A stretch of DNA of 52,380 bases from Pezizomycotina sp. ARF18 (lineage: Eukaryota > Ascomycota): NCBI GenBank assembly GCA_002224055.1, contig AZLU01000122.1, positions 1 to 52,380 of the forward strand, read 5' to 3'. Below, in pieces: positions 1 through 11,144 of this stretch. A program made the position numbers and the translations under genes. The notes beneath the pieces were generated by a model. The model ran no database searches, was not told the origin of the DNA, and saw only the letters and a program-made list of their open reading frames with translations. Within the stretch, counting starts at the first letter, position 1. Each line of letters begins with the position of its first letter.

Positions 1-17
1 AAACTACTTACCTCTTA

Positions 18-88
18 CCTGCTGCCTGCCTGCCTGCCCGCTGCCTGCCTGCCTACGTATAGCTAGTAGTTAGTAGTTAGTAGTTTTT
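18..88. repeat. CTGC microsatellite and TAGTAGT repeat
   Basis: Imperfect tandem CTGC/CTGCC units run into several TAGTAGT units. Low-complexity sequence with no coding signal. Nothing else is supported in the first 240 bases apart from a run of T near 170. Confidence 0.7.
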
Positions 89-238
89 CGTCAAATTCTC
101 AAGTCGAACGAGTGAGCGGAGCGAGTATTACTTATATTATAACTCTCTTACTACAGTACACATCAAATTTTTTTTTTTTTTTATTAATTTAAATAACGAG
201 GATCGATATCGATTGAATTTTGCTTATTTTTGGGTTCA

Positions 239-290
239 GAATGGCAGGATGGCAGGATGGGCCAGGTTCCCTTCAGGATGGCAGGAGGCA
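239..290. repeat. GGCAGGAT minisatellite
   Basis: Three to four imperfect copies of a GGCAGGAT unit just downstream of the end of cysteine-rich gene A, which reads on the minus strand. Confidence 0.55.
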
Positions 291-365
291 AAACCCATTC
301 TTCCGATGCATGTGGAGAAAAGAAAAGAAAGAAAGCCACGTAACTGAACATGATCGTTCCGTATA

Positions 366-2209
366 CTAGCCAATCCGCGTTAAACGGTTTGCTCCTGGCC
401 GCCGGCTGCCGCGCCTCGCTGCCACCTTTCTGTTTATGTTTTCCTTTTTCTTGCTTTTCCCACCGGCGCTCGAACCCCCTGCGTTGCCGCCATCCGACTC
501 ATCTCCAGGCCCATAAAGCGTTCTCGGACACTTGCACCCTGGTCCTTGCAGTACTGGTTCCGGGTTCGCTGTGTCGGTCAAAGACTAGTTTCTCGATTTC
601 CGGGTGGCTCCACCAGGCAATTTTCGAGCTCACCGTCGACGCACTCGCAATCCTTGAGGCATTCATGGTCGGGGCTGCAGGTGGGTTCTACTCGTGGGAG
701 CACCCGCATTGCCCCTCATTTGTGCACCAACTATTGAGACGCCACCCGTCCTCACTCGCGGGAAATCTAAAGATGCGTGAAATGCTTGCCTGAGCAGGGG
801 TGTCCGGTCGCAATTAGATACTGTCTTATGCGGGACGCATCTACAGCCTGGCTGCACAGCTGCGCCACGTTCTTAGCGTCTTTATGTTTTGATTGTTCTT
901 GCATTGCAGCTTCGACTTCTTGGCGCGGGGTGCGTTGGCGCGCACTCGCACCCTCTCCTAGTAGCTTCATGCAGAAAGAGTTAGCGGCACCTTGATCTAA
1001 CGCCGTTGGAAGCTGCGCTTTGCCATCCACTGCGGGACCATGCCTCTTATAGGTTGTCATCGGGCCGGAATTTGCACATCCGAGCGCCTCGTTTGAGCTA
1101 CTCCTAGAGCAAGTGCATGATTTGCACATATTCAAGAATGGGCCCACGCAGTACGCTTTGGAAGATCCGGGGGAATATTTTCTTCGGAGGAGGTCGTTCC
1201 TGCCAAGTCTTGCCGAGGCAAATGCAGGCCGCATGCTCTTTGCAATACCTGAGGGTCATGATCATAACCATCAGGTAGCTGGTCGGAGCGATGCCATTGC
1301 ACTCGAGGACACCGTTGCGACAATGACAGATGCTAAGCATTGAGTCACCGCCACTCGAGATTGTTGCTTGTCTTTCTAGGGTAACAAATCGGGGCCGCAA
1401 AACCCCAGCTCCTAAGAGGAGCAGGCGCCGGCGGAGAGTAGCCTGGTAGGGGTACTCCACAGGGCCATTTTGCCCGATAAGCTGTTCCCGTTGCCAATTG
1501 CCGTCGAGCTGAGCCGGTACGTTCCCTGCCGCTGGTTGTTGCTGAGCGGGTTGCTGACGGGTTTGCTGAGCGGGTTGCTGGTCTGTTGCTGGCCTGTTGC
1601 TGGCCTGCGAGCTAGACCCTCCCTGGCCGGCGTACGACCAGCGGCTGTTGGACATTTGCCTTCCTCGACCTTCTCGGCCACGTTTCGGCGGCCCTGACAC
1701 TTCTCCACCTCCCTGCGGAGGGTCCTTTCTTTTCGGGGGAACTGGCATTCGCTTGACGAGTGGTGCAGGTTCCGGATCCCACTCAAGCCCCACGTGACCA
1801 GCTGAGTCCGTCGGTCACATCTTCACTTCGATAAAGGGGTGATCATCTGCTCTTTCGATCTGAGCAAATGCTTCGACGTGTGCACGAATACCTCGGGCGG
1901 TGGGTCTTCGATGTCGAGCTCGGAAGGATAAGGTTCCTCTCGAAATTGGGCGCCGGCAGTCCACCGAAGACCGATACTCTGAAGGTGAAGACGATTACAG
2001 CGGGTTGGTAATCTCGCGGTACCTCATGTTTCCAAAGGTCCAGCTGGTCTGAAGCTTCTTCGTAATTTTATTAGAACTTGGGCGTGGATAGAGCAGGAGA
2101 AAAAGGGTATGACTAGTGAGTTTTGACCGTGAGAGTGTGGAAGTCCAGTAAACCAGATTAGAATCCGAATGCAACAATTCCAGCATCTTAATTTACGAGC
2201 GGGGGCCAT
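366..2209 (-). CDS. Cysteine-rich modular protein A (tandem array member 1)
   Basis: Unrecognised family; function unknown. Read across frames, the N-terminal part is acidic and proline-rich (about 1820–2060). A Pro/Arg- and then Gln-rich linker follows (1480–1790). Next come three cysteine modules. Module 1 holds CHCRNG, then YCKEHAACICLGKTW (about 1210–1340). Module 2 holds MCKSCTC (about 1120) and GCRCVPH (about 845). Module 3 holds ECLKDCECVDGELENC (about 610–660) and GPGCKCP (about 535). A Gly/Lys/Arg-rich basic tail ends at a stop at 366. At least three single-base shifts are needed, one in a run of five C near 1175. The start is uncertain: a Met at 2209 precedes a moderately hydrophobic stretch, but the frame changes before the acidic region. 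Paralogues B and C share the module and the basic tail. Secretion is inferred from paired cysteines and from the hydrophobic N-termini of B and C. Alternative: a pseudogene. Confidence 0.55.
1537..1620 (-). repeat. Gln/Pro-rich coding repeat in gene A
   Basis: Short degenerate repeats (GGGTTGCTG-like on the plus strand) encode a QQPAQQ-type linker on the minus strand. Similar Gln- and Ser-rich linkers separate module blocks in gene C. Confidence 0.6.
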
Positions 2210-3209
2210 TCTTTTCAGCTATCCAAACTTATATTTGATCATAATGGCCATCTGTCCTTACTTTCCCCTAAGTCTAAGCTCTTCAGCTACCCCCTTTTCA
2301 ACATGGTGATCAATTTGCTAAAATTTTTTCAAATACAGGCGGTAACTTGATTGTATTAGAGATTAGGCAAAAGCACTAAATATATCATCACCGTTGGCAC
2401 CGTTTTTAACACTACACACATTTTTTAGGTTAGGAGATAAAGCTGCTAGTGACCTCGACCAACACAACAACGCTAACCGCTGGCGCCTCAGCAGACCGCC
2501 CATATTTTCAGGATGATTGGCTCATTATGCCCGGATACACCATTACGCTGAACCCGCCGCTTTCTCATATAGAACAGATATATATACATGCCTCTTAGCA
2601 AGGCCTATAAATTCGCTATCCCGAACTTTCGGATACCGGGCATCATAGTGAGCTCATAGCACGCGGAGTTCGGGCCCGAGATATATACTGTGCCTATATC
2701 ACCTTGAAAGAGAATATACCCGGACTTCGAGATTCTGGCCACGGTAACACAGAAAATCCCCGAGCATACGCTCTTCGAATTGACAAGATCGCGTCGCTAA
2801 ATCTGGCACGGGCCAAGATGTTCCCGTATCCACTTTCCTAGTGCTATTGAATCTTGGGCTAAAAGGAAGATATTTTAACGTTCTTCTGTGCGTAAATCTA
2901 CCTAACTGAAATTTCCACGCAGAAAATTATTGATAAGGTAGATTTATACTGCAAGATACTCATCTCTCTAAGTTACTTATGTGACGTTTATCTCAAGCGC
3001 ATGGTCTCAAGAATTTCATTGGCAAAAACTTACAAGCTCAATCTCCCCGTTCTACCCAAGCTATATCTAAACTGGCATTTTCTGGACGGATATCACACTA
3101 GTAGGAGCCGTAATCCACCGCGGTTCATACATATTATAACAAAGACGAAAAAAAAAAGTGTTCGAAGGAAAAAGCTACCAAAAACGAAATATCAAATTCA
3201 AAAGAAATC
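2210..3209. other. Intergenic, no gene recognised
   Basis: This lies between the upstream end of gene A and the small gene at 3.2–3.6 kb. Only short unrelated open frames occur and no splice-linked coding potential is visible. It should contain the promoter of gene A. Confidence 0.5.
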
Positions 3210-3600
3210 TCATCTAAAAAAAGTCAATTCTATTACGAGGTCGTCCCAACAAATTCCTTTTCGAGTCCGGGAACGGTACTTCTCCGTGAACCTCTCCAGG
3301 TCTCGCATGAAGTCCTTCAGCCCCCGGCGTAGTACGTCCTCGCATCTTAGGGTAATCGTAATTCGTAAGGATCCTGCGGTAGAGCCCGTCGATGTACTCA
3401 TCAAAAACTTCCGGGGGATACTTCTGGAAGAGCCAGAGGAACCACTTCCGGCGCACGATGGTCCTGCTGTTGTACTCGCCGATTTCTAGGTCTCTTAGGG
3501 GGCATATGCGGGTCATGAGGCGGCTTAGCCGCACGCGGTATTCCTCGATGCGGTCTTCGGAGGCTGACGGGCTTCCCATGAGCTCTGTTGGCTGCCGCAC
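3210..3600 (-). CDS. Hypothetical protein with one frameshift
   Basis: A charged, mostly helical protein of about 130 residues (or more) that I do not recognise. From the Met at 3600 the frame reads through EYRVRLSRLMTRICPLRDLE and a WFLWLF(Q)KYPPEVFDEYI segment. Near 3345 it must shift one frame to continue as CEDVLRRGLKDFMRDLERF and KGICWDDLVIE to a stop at 3210. Both halves have protein-like composition, while the unshifted continuation looks like noise. The frame is open upstream to 3642, so the true start could be further 5' or in another exon. It sits between cysteine-rich genes A and B but has no cysteine module. It could be a relic. Confidence 0.45.
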
Positions 3601-3659
3601 CTCTACATGTTCCTTGTCGGCATTCTGCGTCGAAGCCTACTTAAGCTGATAATTTGGAA

Positions 3660-4368
3660 GATGGGGTTCAATGTATTGCTATAAATCCAGTTTGATAAAT
3701 CCTGTCTATCCCTAGAAGCTAGTTAATGTTGCTAAGTAGCTGGAACTTGGAGCGACCGAGATTACTTTCGTTATATGGAAAAAACAATGAATTCGATAAA
3801 TATCCAATTGACTCAATTGATCAATGTACGATACCAGCTCCTCAACCCAAAGTCACATCACATGCCTTTCAAGCATCTATCGAATACCAAACTCAAATGA
3901 CTTTAATTATTCATCACAGATTTAATATCAATCTGATATATGATCTGAGGTCCTGCAGAGTGAATTAATATATCCTAGTCTTTACGTAAAATTAGCCCTG
4001 AAATGCCGTTATTGAAAGCAGAATCCGTGTCACTGTCCTATCAATAGGTTTCAAGTTTCGCCTGAGTCCAATCCACATTTCAACGATATGCACTCGCATT
4101 AGTACAAGCGTGGATATTTAGGTTAAATACATGATATTATAGCAATAAATACGCCTGATATGAAGTAGGTTAAAGAAGAGGCATCAAGGTGCCATCACGA
4201 ACGTTCAATACTAGTTATTGTAGAAAATATCGGGAGATTTGGTTCTATATTCAACTTTAAAATAAAATAATTCGGACAGCAAAGCCACCTTGGAGTATAA
4301 AAGAAAGAAATAGAACAACGGAGAAACAAGAAAAATGGACGAAAAGAAATAAAAAGTTGTTTCCGACA
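3660..4368. other. A+T-rich intergenic region
   Basis: No gene is recognised. It lies between the small hypothetical gene and the 3' end of gene B, with scattered short open frames only. Confidence 0.45.
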
Positions 4369-5690
4369 TCAATTTTCCTGAGCGCACCTGTTCGACATGC
4401 CCACCCCTATCGCATTCTGTGACCGCCCTGAACCGCATGCCACGAAGTGCTTCCGTGCGAGCTTCCTCCGGGCGAGCCACCTCCGAGCCGTGCGCGGCTT
4501 TCGCTGCAGCACCACTGGCGCCCGCCTCCGGCTTGGTGTCGCAGTTGCATTGCCCTTGGGAGGGAGTTCTGTCTTGGACAGAACCTCTCTGACTCCTTTT
4601 AAAACATTAAATAACTCGTACTCACTGGCCACTTTTCCTGGAGCAAGCGCAATGAATGGCGAGTGTCTACAATTGAAACTCTGTTCTGTCTTGGCATCGG
4701 AACCCCAGACGCGCCCCCTTGCACATCGGCGGCCAGCGCACTGCGCCCGAAGACATCGTTGCAAGGGGTAAGCACTCGATTCCGTTCGGGGCTGGTCTTT
4801 CAAAAGGGCCTGGGACCTCCTTGGTCCAGCTAGTCCCTAGACAGCGGCAAATAACCCTTTCGCGGCAGTGATTGTCGGAGTTTTTCAGCGCGTCGTCTGA
4901 TGGATCCCCATGGAGCTGACACTGTTTTAAGCTCGCCATTCTCGCACTTGCAGGTATTCCGGCACTCCTCTTCGTGCGGATGCGGGACGAATCCATTCCT
5001 TCCTTGGGTGCGCAGAATGGTCTAGCACTGGCGGGCACCTCGTTATGCTTCATTGCTGTTGAGGAATGTAGATGCTGAATTGTGTCGATATTCGCAAACT
5101 TGAATGGATGAAATTCAAAAGGACTACTAGCATCCGACCCCTAAGGTGTAGCACCCGGATGGGCATCCGAGGGAACTTGTACTTGGTCCGAACATTGGTG
5201 TCGCTGTTGTTGCTCCCGCTGAGGAGGCGTTCCGTGTGACATCGTATCTTCCTGGCTCATGGATTTTGCTCGAGGTCGCCGCCTGACCGCTTAGTCCCCT
5301 GGCCCGAGGTCCAGCTTGCTGTGAGCCGTGTTCAGAGTCTGAGTTGATTTTGAACTTCTATGCGGTCTTTTCTCCCTCGCGGGCCTCTTCATCCATCCTC
5401 TTAACAAGTTCTCAACTTCGGAAGTGCCTTTAAGGTTAGTATCGTCATCCCAATCGAGGTACTCATCACCACATGACTCATTTGTGTCGCCGGTGAACCT
5501 GCAAGCGTAAGCTTCATCCGGCGGCATGTCGTAGTGCGGCTTATTGAGGTCATCGGTACTCTCGAATGGGCTTTCAAGCTGGTAACTTGGGGGAGCATCG
5601 GCCATAACGGCGCAGAGAAGATGGAGGGCGAGGAATAGGAAACCGCAGCAGGAAAATGGGGTAAGAGGAATTAGCCTTATCCTGGCCAGT
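4369..5690 (-). CDS. Cysteine-rich modular protein B (tandem array member 2)
   Basis: Paralogue of A and C, same strand; function unknown. A hydrophobic stretch (CGFLFLALHLLCAVMA, about 5600–5650) looks like a signal peptide, but I see no in-frame Met upstream of the Met at 5605, so the first residues may be lost to a frameshift or an upstream exon. An acidic, low-complexity region follows (5290–5600). Module 1 reads ECRNTCKCENGELK (near 4950), shifts frame, then reads HCRERVICRCLGTSW (near 4850). Module 2 includes RCLRAQCAGRRC (near 4740) and CNCDTKPEAG (near 4535). The protein ends in an Ala/Arg/Glu-rich tail comparable to that of A. The exact stop is uncertain; frames close between 4211 and 4371. 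At least three single-base shifts are needed. Confidence 0.55.
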
Positions 5691-5799
5691 AAATATGGTA
5701 TTCCACAGCACTTGACGAGGGTCTTTCTTGGTAAACGTGTAATTTTATGTAGAAGTGGGACAAAAAGAAGTAGGCAACTTAGCAGGTGTGAGACGTTTT

Positions 5800-6699
5800 T
5801 TTTTTAAAAAAATGGAAGGGCACGACTAAAAGATTGAAGCCAGGGATTTGCGGTCATTGAATTCGGGGACATCTGCGGAGGCAAGCTCCCTATGTGTCAG
5901 TGCGAGGCCTATTGTTCTGATATAGGAACATACGGAATTGCTGCTATGAGCTTCGCACCTTGTCCATTGCCTTTTTCCTGCTCTACATCTATCCCACCTC
6001 CAGACGTACGTATGATTGTGTCACTACTTGTAATCTAGGAATAGCCTACAGCTAATGTTCGCTTTACAACCTCATAATTGATACTACGGACCCCCTTTAG
6101 CGAAGCAGTTACGGTATCTAGGAGTCGATAAGCTAGCGCTTTCGATAGAAGTTCTAGAGCGCCTAGAATTATGGCGAATGGGCAGTAGGTACACCTTGAA
6201 GGGGTTTGGAGGAAGAGTTATGCCTATTTTGTTCTTTAATAAAGTTGGCAGGTACCCAGTCCAACATTTATGCTCTTCCTGCATCGACCTCTATAGTCGC
6301 GCAGCATGTTTCACAACGCGACACTGGATATTTCGGCGCCTTCAAATCTGAGGAGCGCTTTGAAATCACGGACCTTTGGAGTTAATAGTGGTTGCTTGGC
6401 GTAAAAGGTTCGGCATTACCTAGCTCCTCAGCAGTACTCTAAGTTCCCGATAATATAAAGTATTCACCAACGCAGTGGCGCCGGGTTAAATACCGTTAAT
6501 GCATTAAGTTCTGCTCGGGTTTATACGAACGAGTAGACCACGACGCTCGAATTCTAATCGCCGTCTTTCAAGAATAAGCGGAATCTAAAAACCACTGGCA
6601 GGACACACGTGAATAAGGTGTTTATGATAAATGTAACCAAGGAAAAGGAACTTTCACAAGAGCTGACAGCATAATAGTTTAGCTAGCGTAATCTTTTAG
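5800..6699. other. Intergenic region upstream of gene B
   Basis: No gene recognised. It should hold the promoter of gene B. A short stretch near 6305–6345 (GTTTCACAACG…GGCGCCT) faintly resembles one upstream of gene C near 10903–10945, compatible with duplicated upstream DNA, but the similarity is weak by eye. Confidence 0.35.
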
Positions 6700-6962
6700 A
6701 AAGAAAAGAACCGGATCTGAAAATCATCTGTGAGGGGCCGCACAAGCCAAACCAGTAATAAGTACGACCCATTTCAAGTAGCAATAGCAAAACAGGCCCA
6801 GCCTGGCTCTTCCCGTCCTGTATCATTAGGTTGATATGATGTTCTTACATATAAGTAACAGCATCTGTTAGATAGGAATCGTGATGCCCGGAATGTCAGA
6901 TACCCTCGAAAAGTATGTAACTAGATAGACGTTTAAATAAAATCGAATCAAGTCAAATCAAA
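6700..6962 (+). mobile_element. Retroposon 3' end, copy 1
   Basis: Shares a diverged sequence block with copies at 30.66–30.92 kb (same strand) and 35.56–35.80 kb (opposite strand). Landmarks in order are CCGGATC…ATCATCTGT, AGCCAAACCAG, ACCCATTTC, TAAGTAACAGCAT(C/T)TGTTAGATA, and a 3' tail of AAATAAAATCGAATCAAGTCAAATCAAA. A shared 3' end with a variable A-rich repeated tail is typical of LINE or SINE insertions. No reverse transcriptase coding is visible, so it is either a 5'-truncated LINE or a SINE. Confidence 0.65.
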
Positions 6963-7377
6963 GGCAGCGTAATTTCCCAAAGCAATTTAGCGCGATCTAA
7001 CCCCGTGCTTTTACTAAATGTAGCCTGCGATGTCTCATGGCATTACTCTAATCGAAGGAGCACAATTCATATCGTATCTCCCCGCTAGTGATAGAGCTTT
7101 CATTATATATGTTCTAGCGTTGTAATTCAGCGTATAGTTGTAAGTCGTGCGGTTAGATTTTTGTGTACATACAAAGCAATAAATTGAGTCAAAATATAAT
7201 AAAAATGTGCTTAACGCTTAATACATGCCAAGATGCATTGAAGTAACAATGCGACAGTTAAGAATTATTAAGATGCCAAGTACTGAGAGGCTCTCCACTT
7301 AGAATCGGGTGTCTGTGATGGTGTCACCCTCTGAGCGATTACCGCACGAGACGATACGTTTATCGCAATCTTTCTCT
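6963..7377. other. Intergenic, 3' of gene C
   Basis: A+T-rich sequence with no recognised gene, between the retroposon tail and the end of gene C. Confidence 0.4.
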
Positions 7378-10300
7378 CTAAGTGACGTATTTGCACCCGA
7401 CGTCAATGATATTTAATTCATTTGGAGGGTGATACTCGCCCCTGCAGAGCTTAGTTTGTTCTTCGACCGAGTGAGCACCGTAAAGTTCTCCGAGGCCGAG
7501 GTCTTTAGAGAGATTGCACTTCTCGAGCTCTCCTTTGTTGCAAGTGCAGTGCTCCTTACATTGCGGGTGGAACCAATTCACTGTACCCATGCATTCAATT
7601 GTGGCAGTATCCTGTGCTACACGTCCTTTACCATCCACCCGGCACCCATACTGCGTAAGGCCGGGCTGATAGGTTGTACTCGCATGTGCATTTTCCATCT
7701 TCGCGGCAAAACTCGTCTGCTTTTGGGACGTCAACTTCCTCCCGCTAGCAAAGGCGGCCCATTTATTAGAGTAGGCTGGGTATAGGGGAAGTAATGCAGC
7801 CACGTGTCCTCTCTGAGCAACGATTGAGGACGGCGACTTTCTTCTTGACGCTGCACAGGCAGGAGTCTTGACACAGCTGTCCTTTGCTTTTCCCAATACG
7901 GGGTCCGTCGTTCTTTCTGATGTATCGCAATCGACCCTAGTCTTGGCCATACTTGGGCACGCGCAATTACCGGCTAGTATCGCTGAGCAAAGACTTAGAG
8001 CGGCGGCCCGCAACTGCTGGGGATCGTAGACTCCGGCCCTGCTTGTGGTAATTTCAGGACTTGTTTTGTTAAGATTTCGAAAAAATCCGATTCATGGCAG
8101 CCTCCCATCCTCGCTTTTTTGTCTACTTTTCCATCGCTCATCTCGCAATAGCAAGCACTGCACATGGTTGAGAGCGGGCCGACGCACCCTGCTCGGGCGG
8201 TTTCCAGCCCGCCCACTGATGAGTGCTCCTTTGGCGGGAAATTCGGGACGCGCTGAACCCAGCTCTGATCAAGGCAGACGCAGCCCACTGTGTTCGTGCA
8301 AAATCTCAACCGCCGCATCCCCTGCCCTGCGTGCTGTGTTATCCTTGGTTATGACATGGTCACATTTAGTTCTCCATTGATACATTTACAAGCCTTGCTG
8401 CACCGTCTTGCATGTAACTGGAGCGAGCAGATTCGGAACCTACGCAGAAGGCTGAGTCAGCCCCAGAGCGCGAAGTTATCGTTTCCGGATCTAGGTGGCG
8501 TATATTAACGGCAGGCAGTTTGAGGAGATGTGTTCGCGTTGATGGTTCCAGTTGTTGATTCCTGAGAGCTGCTATTGCTTGTTGTTCCTTGTCCGTGAGA
8601 TGCTTCTGCTCATACTGTAGCAACCGTTGGAATTGCGAGAGCTGGGGTTGGGATGACCGGTGGGCTGCTTCTGATCCTGCTTTTGTGCCTGATTACCTTC
8701 ATGTTGCCCCCAAACTTTCCAAAAGCCTCCGCTGCTTTGTCGCATCCGCAGCCCCCTCCAAGGTAACCGGTCTCCGAGCCCTCCCCTAGGCAAAATGCTA
8801 TTGCCGCCGTGTTAAATCGTCCTGAGTGGGGATGGGTGTTTGCGGATACGCCGTATAGAGTGATTTCATCGCTCCCTCCACAGAGCGATAAAACTATTTT
8901 TTGCTTCGATTTAGAATATGCGCAATGGCAACCGTTACACAGCTTTCTGAACACTCCGTTACAATAGCTAAACCGACTTTTATCTCTAAGGGCAGGTTTA
9001 GGGGATCATGCTGTATCCAGCTAGCCCCTAGACAAACGCATCCAGCTGTGTCGCGGCAATACTGTTCAGGATGACCCCGCTGGTTTTCCGACAAAGAATC
9101 AGGACTATCCCGTATGACAGATGAGAGGCAGTGTTTCAGGTTGCCGTCTTCGCATCCGCAATCCGCCCTGCACTCCCTATCCAGCGATTCGTATCTCTCT
9201 CTGTGGATAACCTTGGATGTGGCACACAGAAGGCTCTAGAACGATGGGGACCCGAGCTGGATTTGCCAGCGTTGCTGGGAAGCCCGGTGCTGGATGACTA
9301 AGGGGTCGTCGTGGCAGGGACAAGCCGTTCTGCGCTCGCTAGCTCGGATCTGTGGCTGTTAGGCATACGAGCTGGAGAGGAATTCCTGCTGGGCTATGGG
9401 TGGTCTCTAATTGGGTTGGTCTGCTTGATTTCCTTGAACTTGAAGCCGTTGACGCTTATCGCCATGCTGACTGCCGTCGCCGACGTTCTCGGCATGACCG
9501 GGGCCGTCAGCAGGCCGTTTCCTTCCTCCATGGGAGGTCTTCTGGTGTATCAAGTCGACGTCCATGGGGCTGCCGTACTCGGTCGGTGTGTTCATTCTTT
9601 TGACTAGCGTCTCGCCGATCTTGAGGCTGTCAATGCCACCTACAGCCTACTACACCCCCGCCGCTATCAAACGCTGCTATCGGTCTGAGAGTTGTAAGTG
9701 GATTCAGTGCGACCGGAATCGCTCAGCCAGCCGGCATGTTCCGCCGGTGATTGTTCAGCCGGCGGAGTAAGCCTCTTAATCAGCTCTTCCGTACTCAAGC
9801 ACCTGCACCCCACGTGTATCTGGGGACAGCCATCACCTGTACAGAGTTCAGCCTGCTCGGTAGAAGATTGGGCGTCGTACAGCTCCATCGCCTCGTTTGA
9901 CAACTTGCATCCCCCGACTTCGTCTCGGTCATCGCATTCGCAGTGCGCCTTGCACTCGCCGCCCAAGAATTTTTCGTCCCCGTCGCAACTAACGTGCTTT
10001 TGTAGCAAAGTTCTTAGTCTAAAGGTGGTGCCACGGGCCGAGTGGGATCCAGCATTGGCGTTGCCTCCGATGGCACTAAAACCTCTGGTACTAGAGCCCG
10101 AAGAGTCCGAAACCGTGTCGGGAACAAGTGGGATCCCCCAGGACTGGGTTCAAACACCCTTCGGATCTCGACGGTCGCTGCGTTCCCAGTCAGTGTTTCG
10201 ATGTCAGATGTTGTCGCCGTAACATCGAGAATGGTAGCGTCAACAAATTGGTCAGTCGCGCTTGTGAGAAAGTCGATGCCATCATCGTCGCTAAACGACC

Positions 10301-10465
10301 TGCTGTAGTGAGAGATTTCGAGTCTGTTCCTTGTATTTTCCACCGAGTCGTCAAATTGATAGCCAGGGGAAACATCAGCCAGAGCGATTGACACGTAGAG
10401 AATAGAGGTGGTGAGAGAGAGAAGACCATGGGAGGGACGTTGTAAGATGGACGGACGGACATCAT
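7378..10465 (-). CDS. Cysteine-rich modular protein C (long, multi-module)
   Basis: The longest member of the array, read as one gene because frames alternate without clear gene boundaries; it could be two adjacent genes. The N-terminus near 10465 begins MMSVRP and, after a one-base shift, reads GLLSLTTSILYVSIALA, a good signal peptide. A longer Met at 10628 is also possible. An acidic Ser/Asp-rich region follows (10030–10370). Modules: ECKAHCECDD…GCRCLS (about 9790–9985); ECRADCGCEDGNLKHC…YCRDTAGCVCLGASW (about 9010–9170); LCNGCHCA…GGGCGCDKA (about 8720–8950); CSKACKCINGELN…FCTNTVGCVCLDQSW (about 8250–8430); MCSACYCE…NCACPSM (about 7950–8190); QCKEHCTCNKGELEKC…VGCKY (about 7385–7580), ending at the stop at 7378. 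Disordered linkers rich in Gln, Ser and basic residues lie at 9300–9660 and 8470–8700. Several single-base shifts are required. Function unknown; secreted structural, adhesive or effector-like roles are only guesses. Confidence 0.55.
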
Positions 10466-10628
10466 TATGCTCTGCGGGCCTGCTATTTCGATGAATATAA
10501 TCCTTTCTTGCAGATGTAGATTCGGAGCTGTCGGAGGGGATTAGTACACTCGTAAAGTGATGACAAGAAGTAAGATATTGAAAATGGGAAAATGAGGTGA
10601 CTACGATAAATGCATCCAAGCAGAGCAA

Positions 10629-11144
10629 ATAACGCGTGTCTGTACAAGGGAATGGACCAGTTATAATTCTAATCTAGTACCCAGATTGCTGTAAGCCTTA
10701 GTAGTTACATCCAAGTCTAGAAAATCATTATGCGCTGAGTGTGGGGTGGAGAGCCCCCAAGACCAACGATGTCGAAACTTCCTTTGGCCAACGGCTCTCA
10801 GCTATGTCGAAAGGGGCAAAAAGCTAGTGCTTCAATTATAAGATCTATAGCGAAGCACAGAGCTTGACCAGGTTCCTCTCATTCCAGAATAGTATAAGCG
10901 CGGTTTCACAACGTGATATTGCTTAGGCGCCTACGAGCCTGACAAAGGGGTAACTGAAGTATCTCCCAACGATCCAACGGTTGCCAAGCTTGCCCAGCGG
11001 TCTTCAGATCTTTAAGATTCGTTATCACGAGTGTTTTAGCGCCTACTTGACCTATCTTTAGGTAAGCTTAAGTACTTGATGAGTTTGATTCTCAGTATTC
11101 TTATTAAGTTAAATGACAACCACTCTATCCTAGAAATCTGACAG
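10629..11144. other. Intergenic region upstream of gene C
   Basis: No gene recognised. It contains the putative promoter of gene C and the 3' flank of the next gene. Confidence 0.4.

Noticed and set aside
1-88. CTGC/TAGTAGT repeats considered as telomeric
   Set aside because: Not TTAGGG-like and not a regular array; simple microsatellite.
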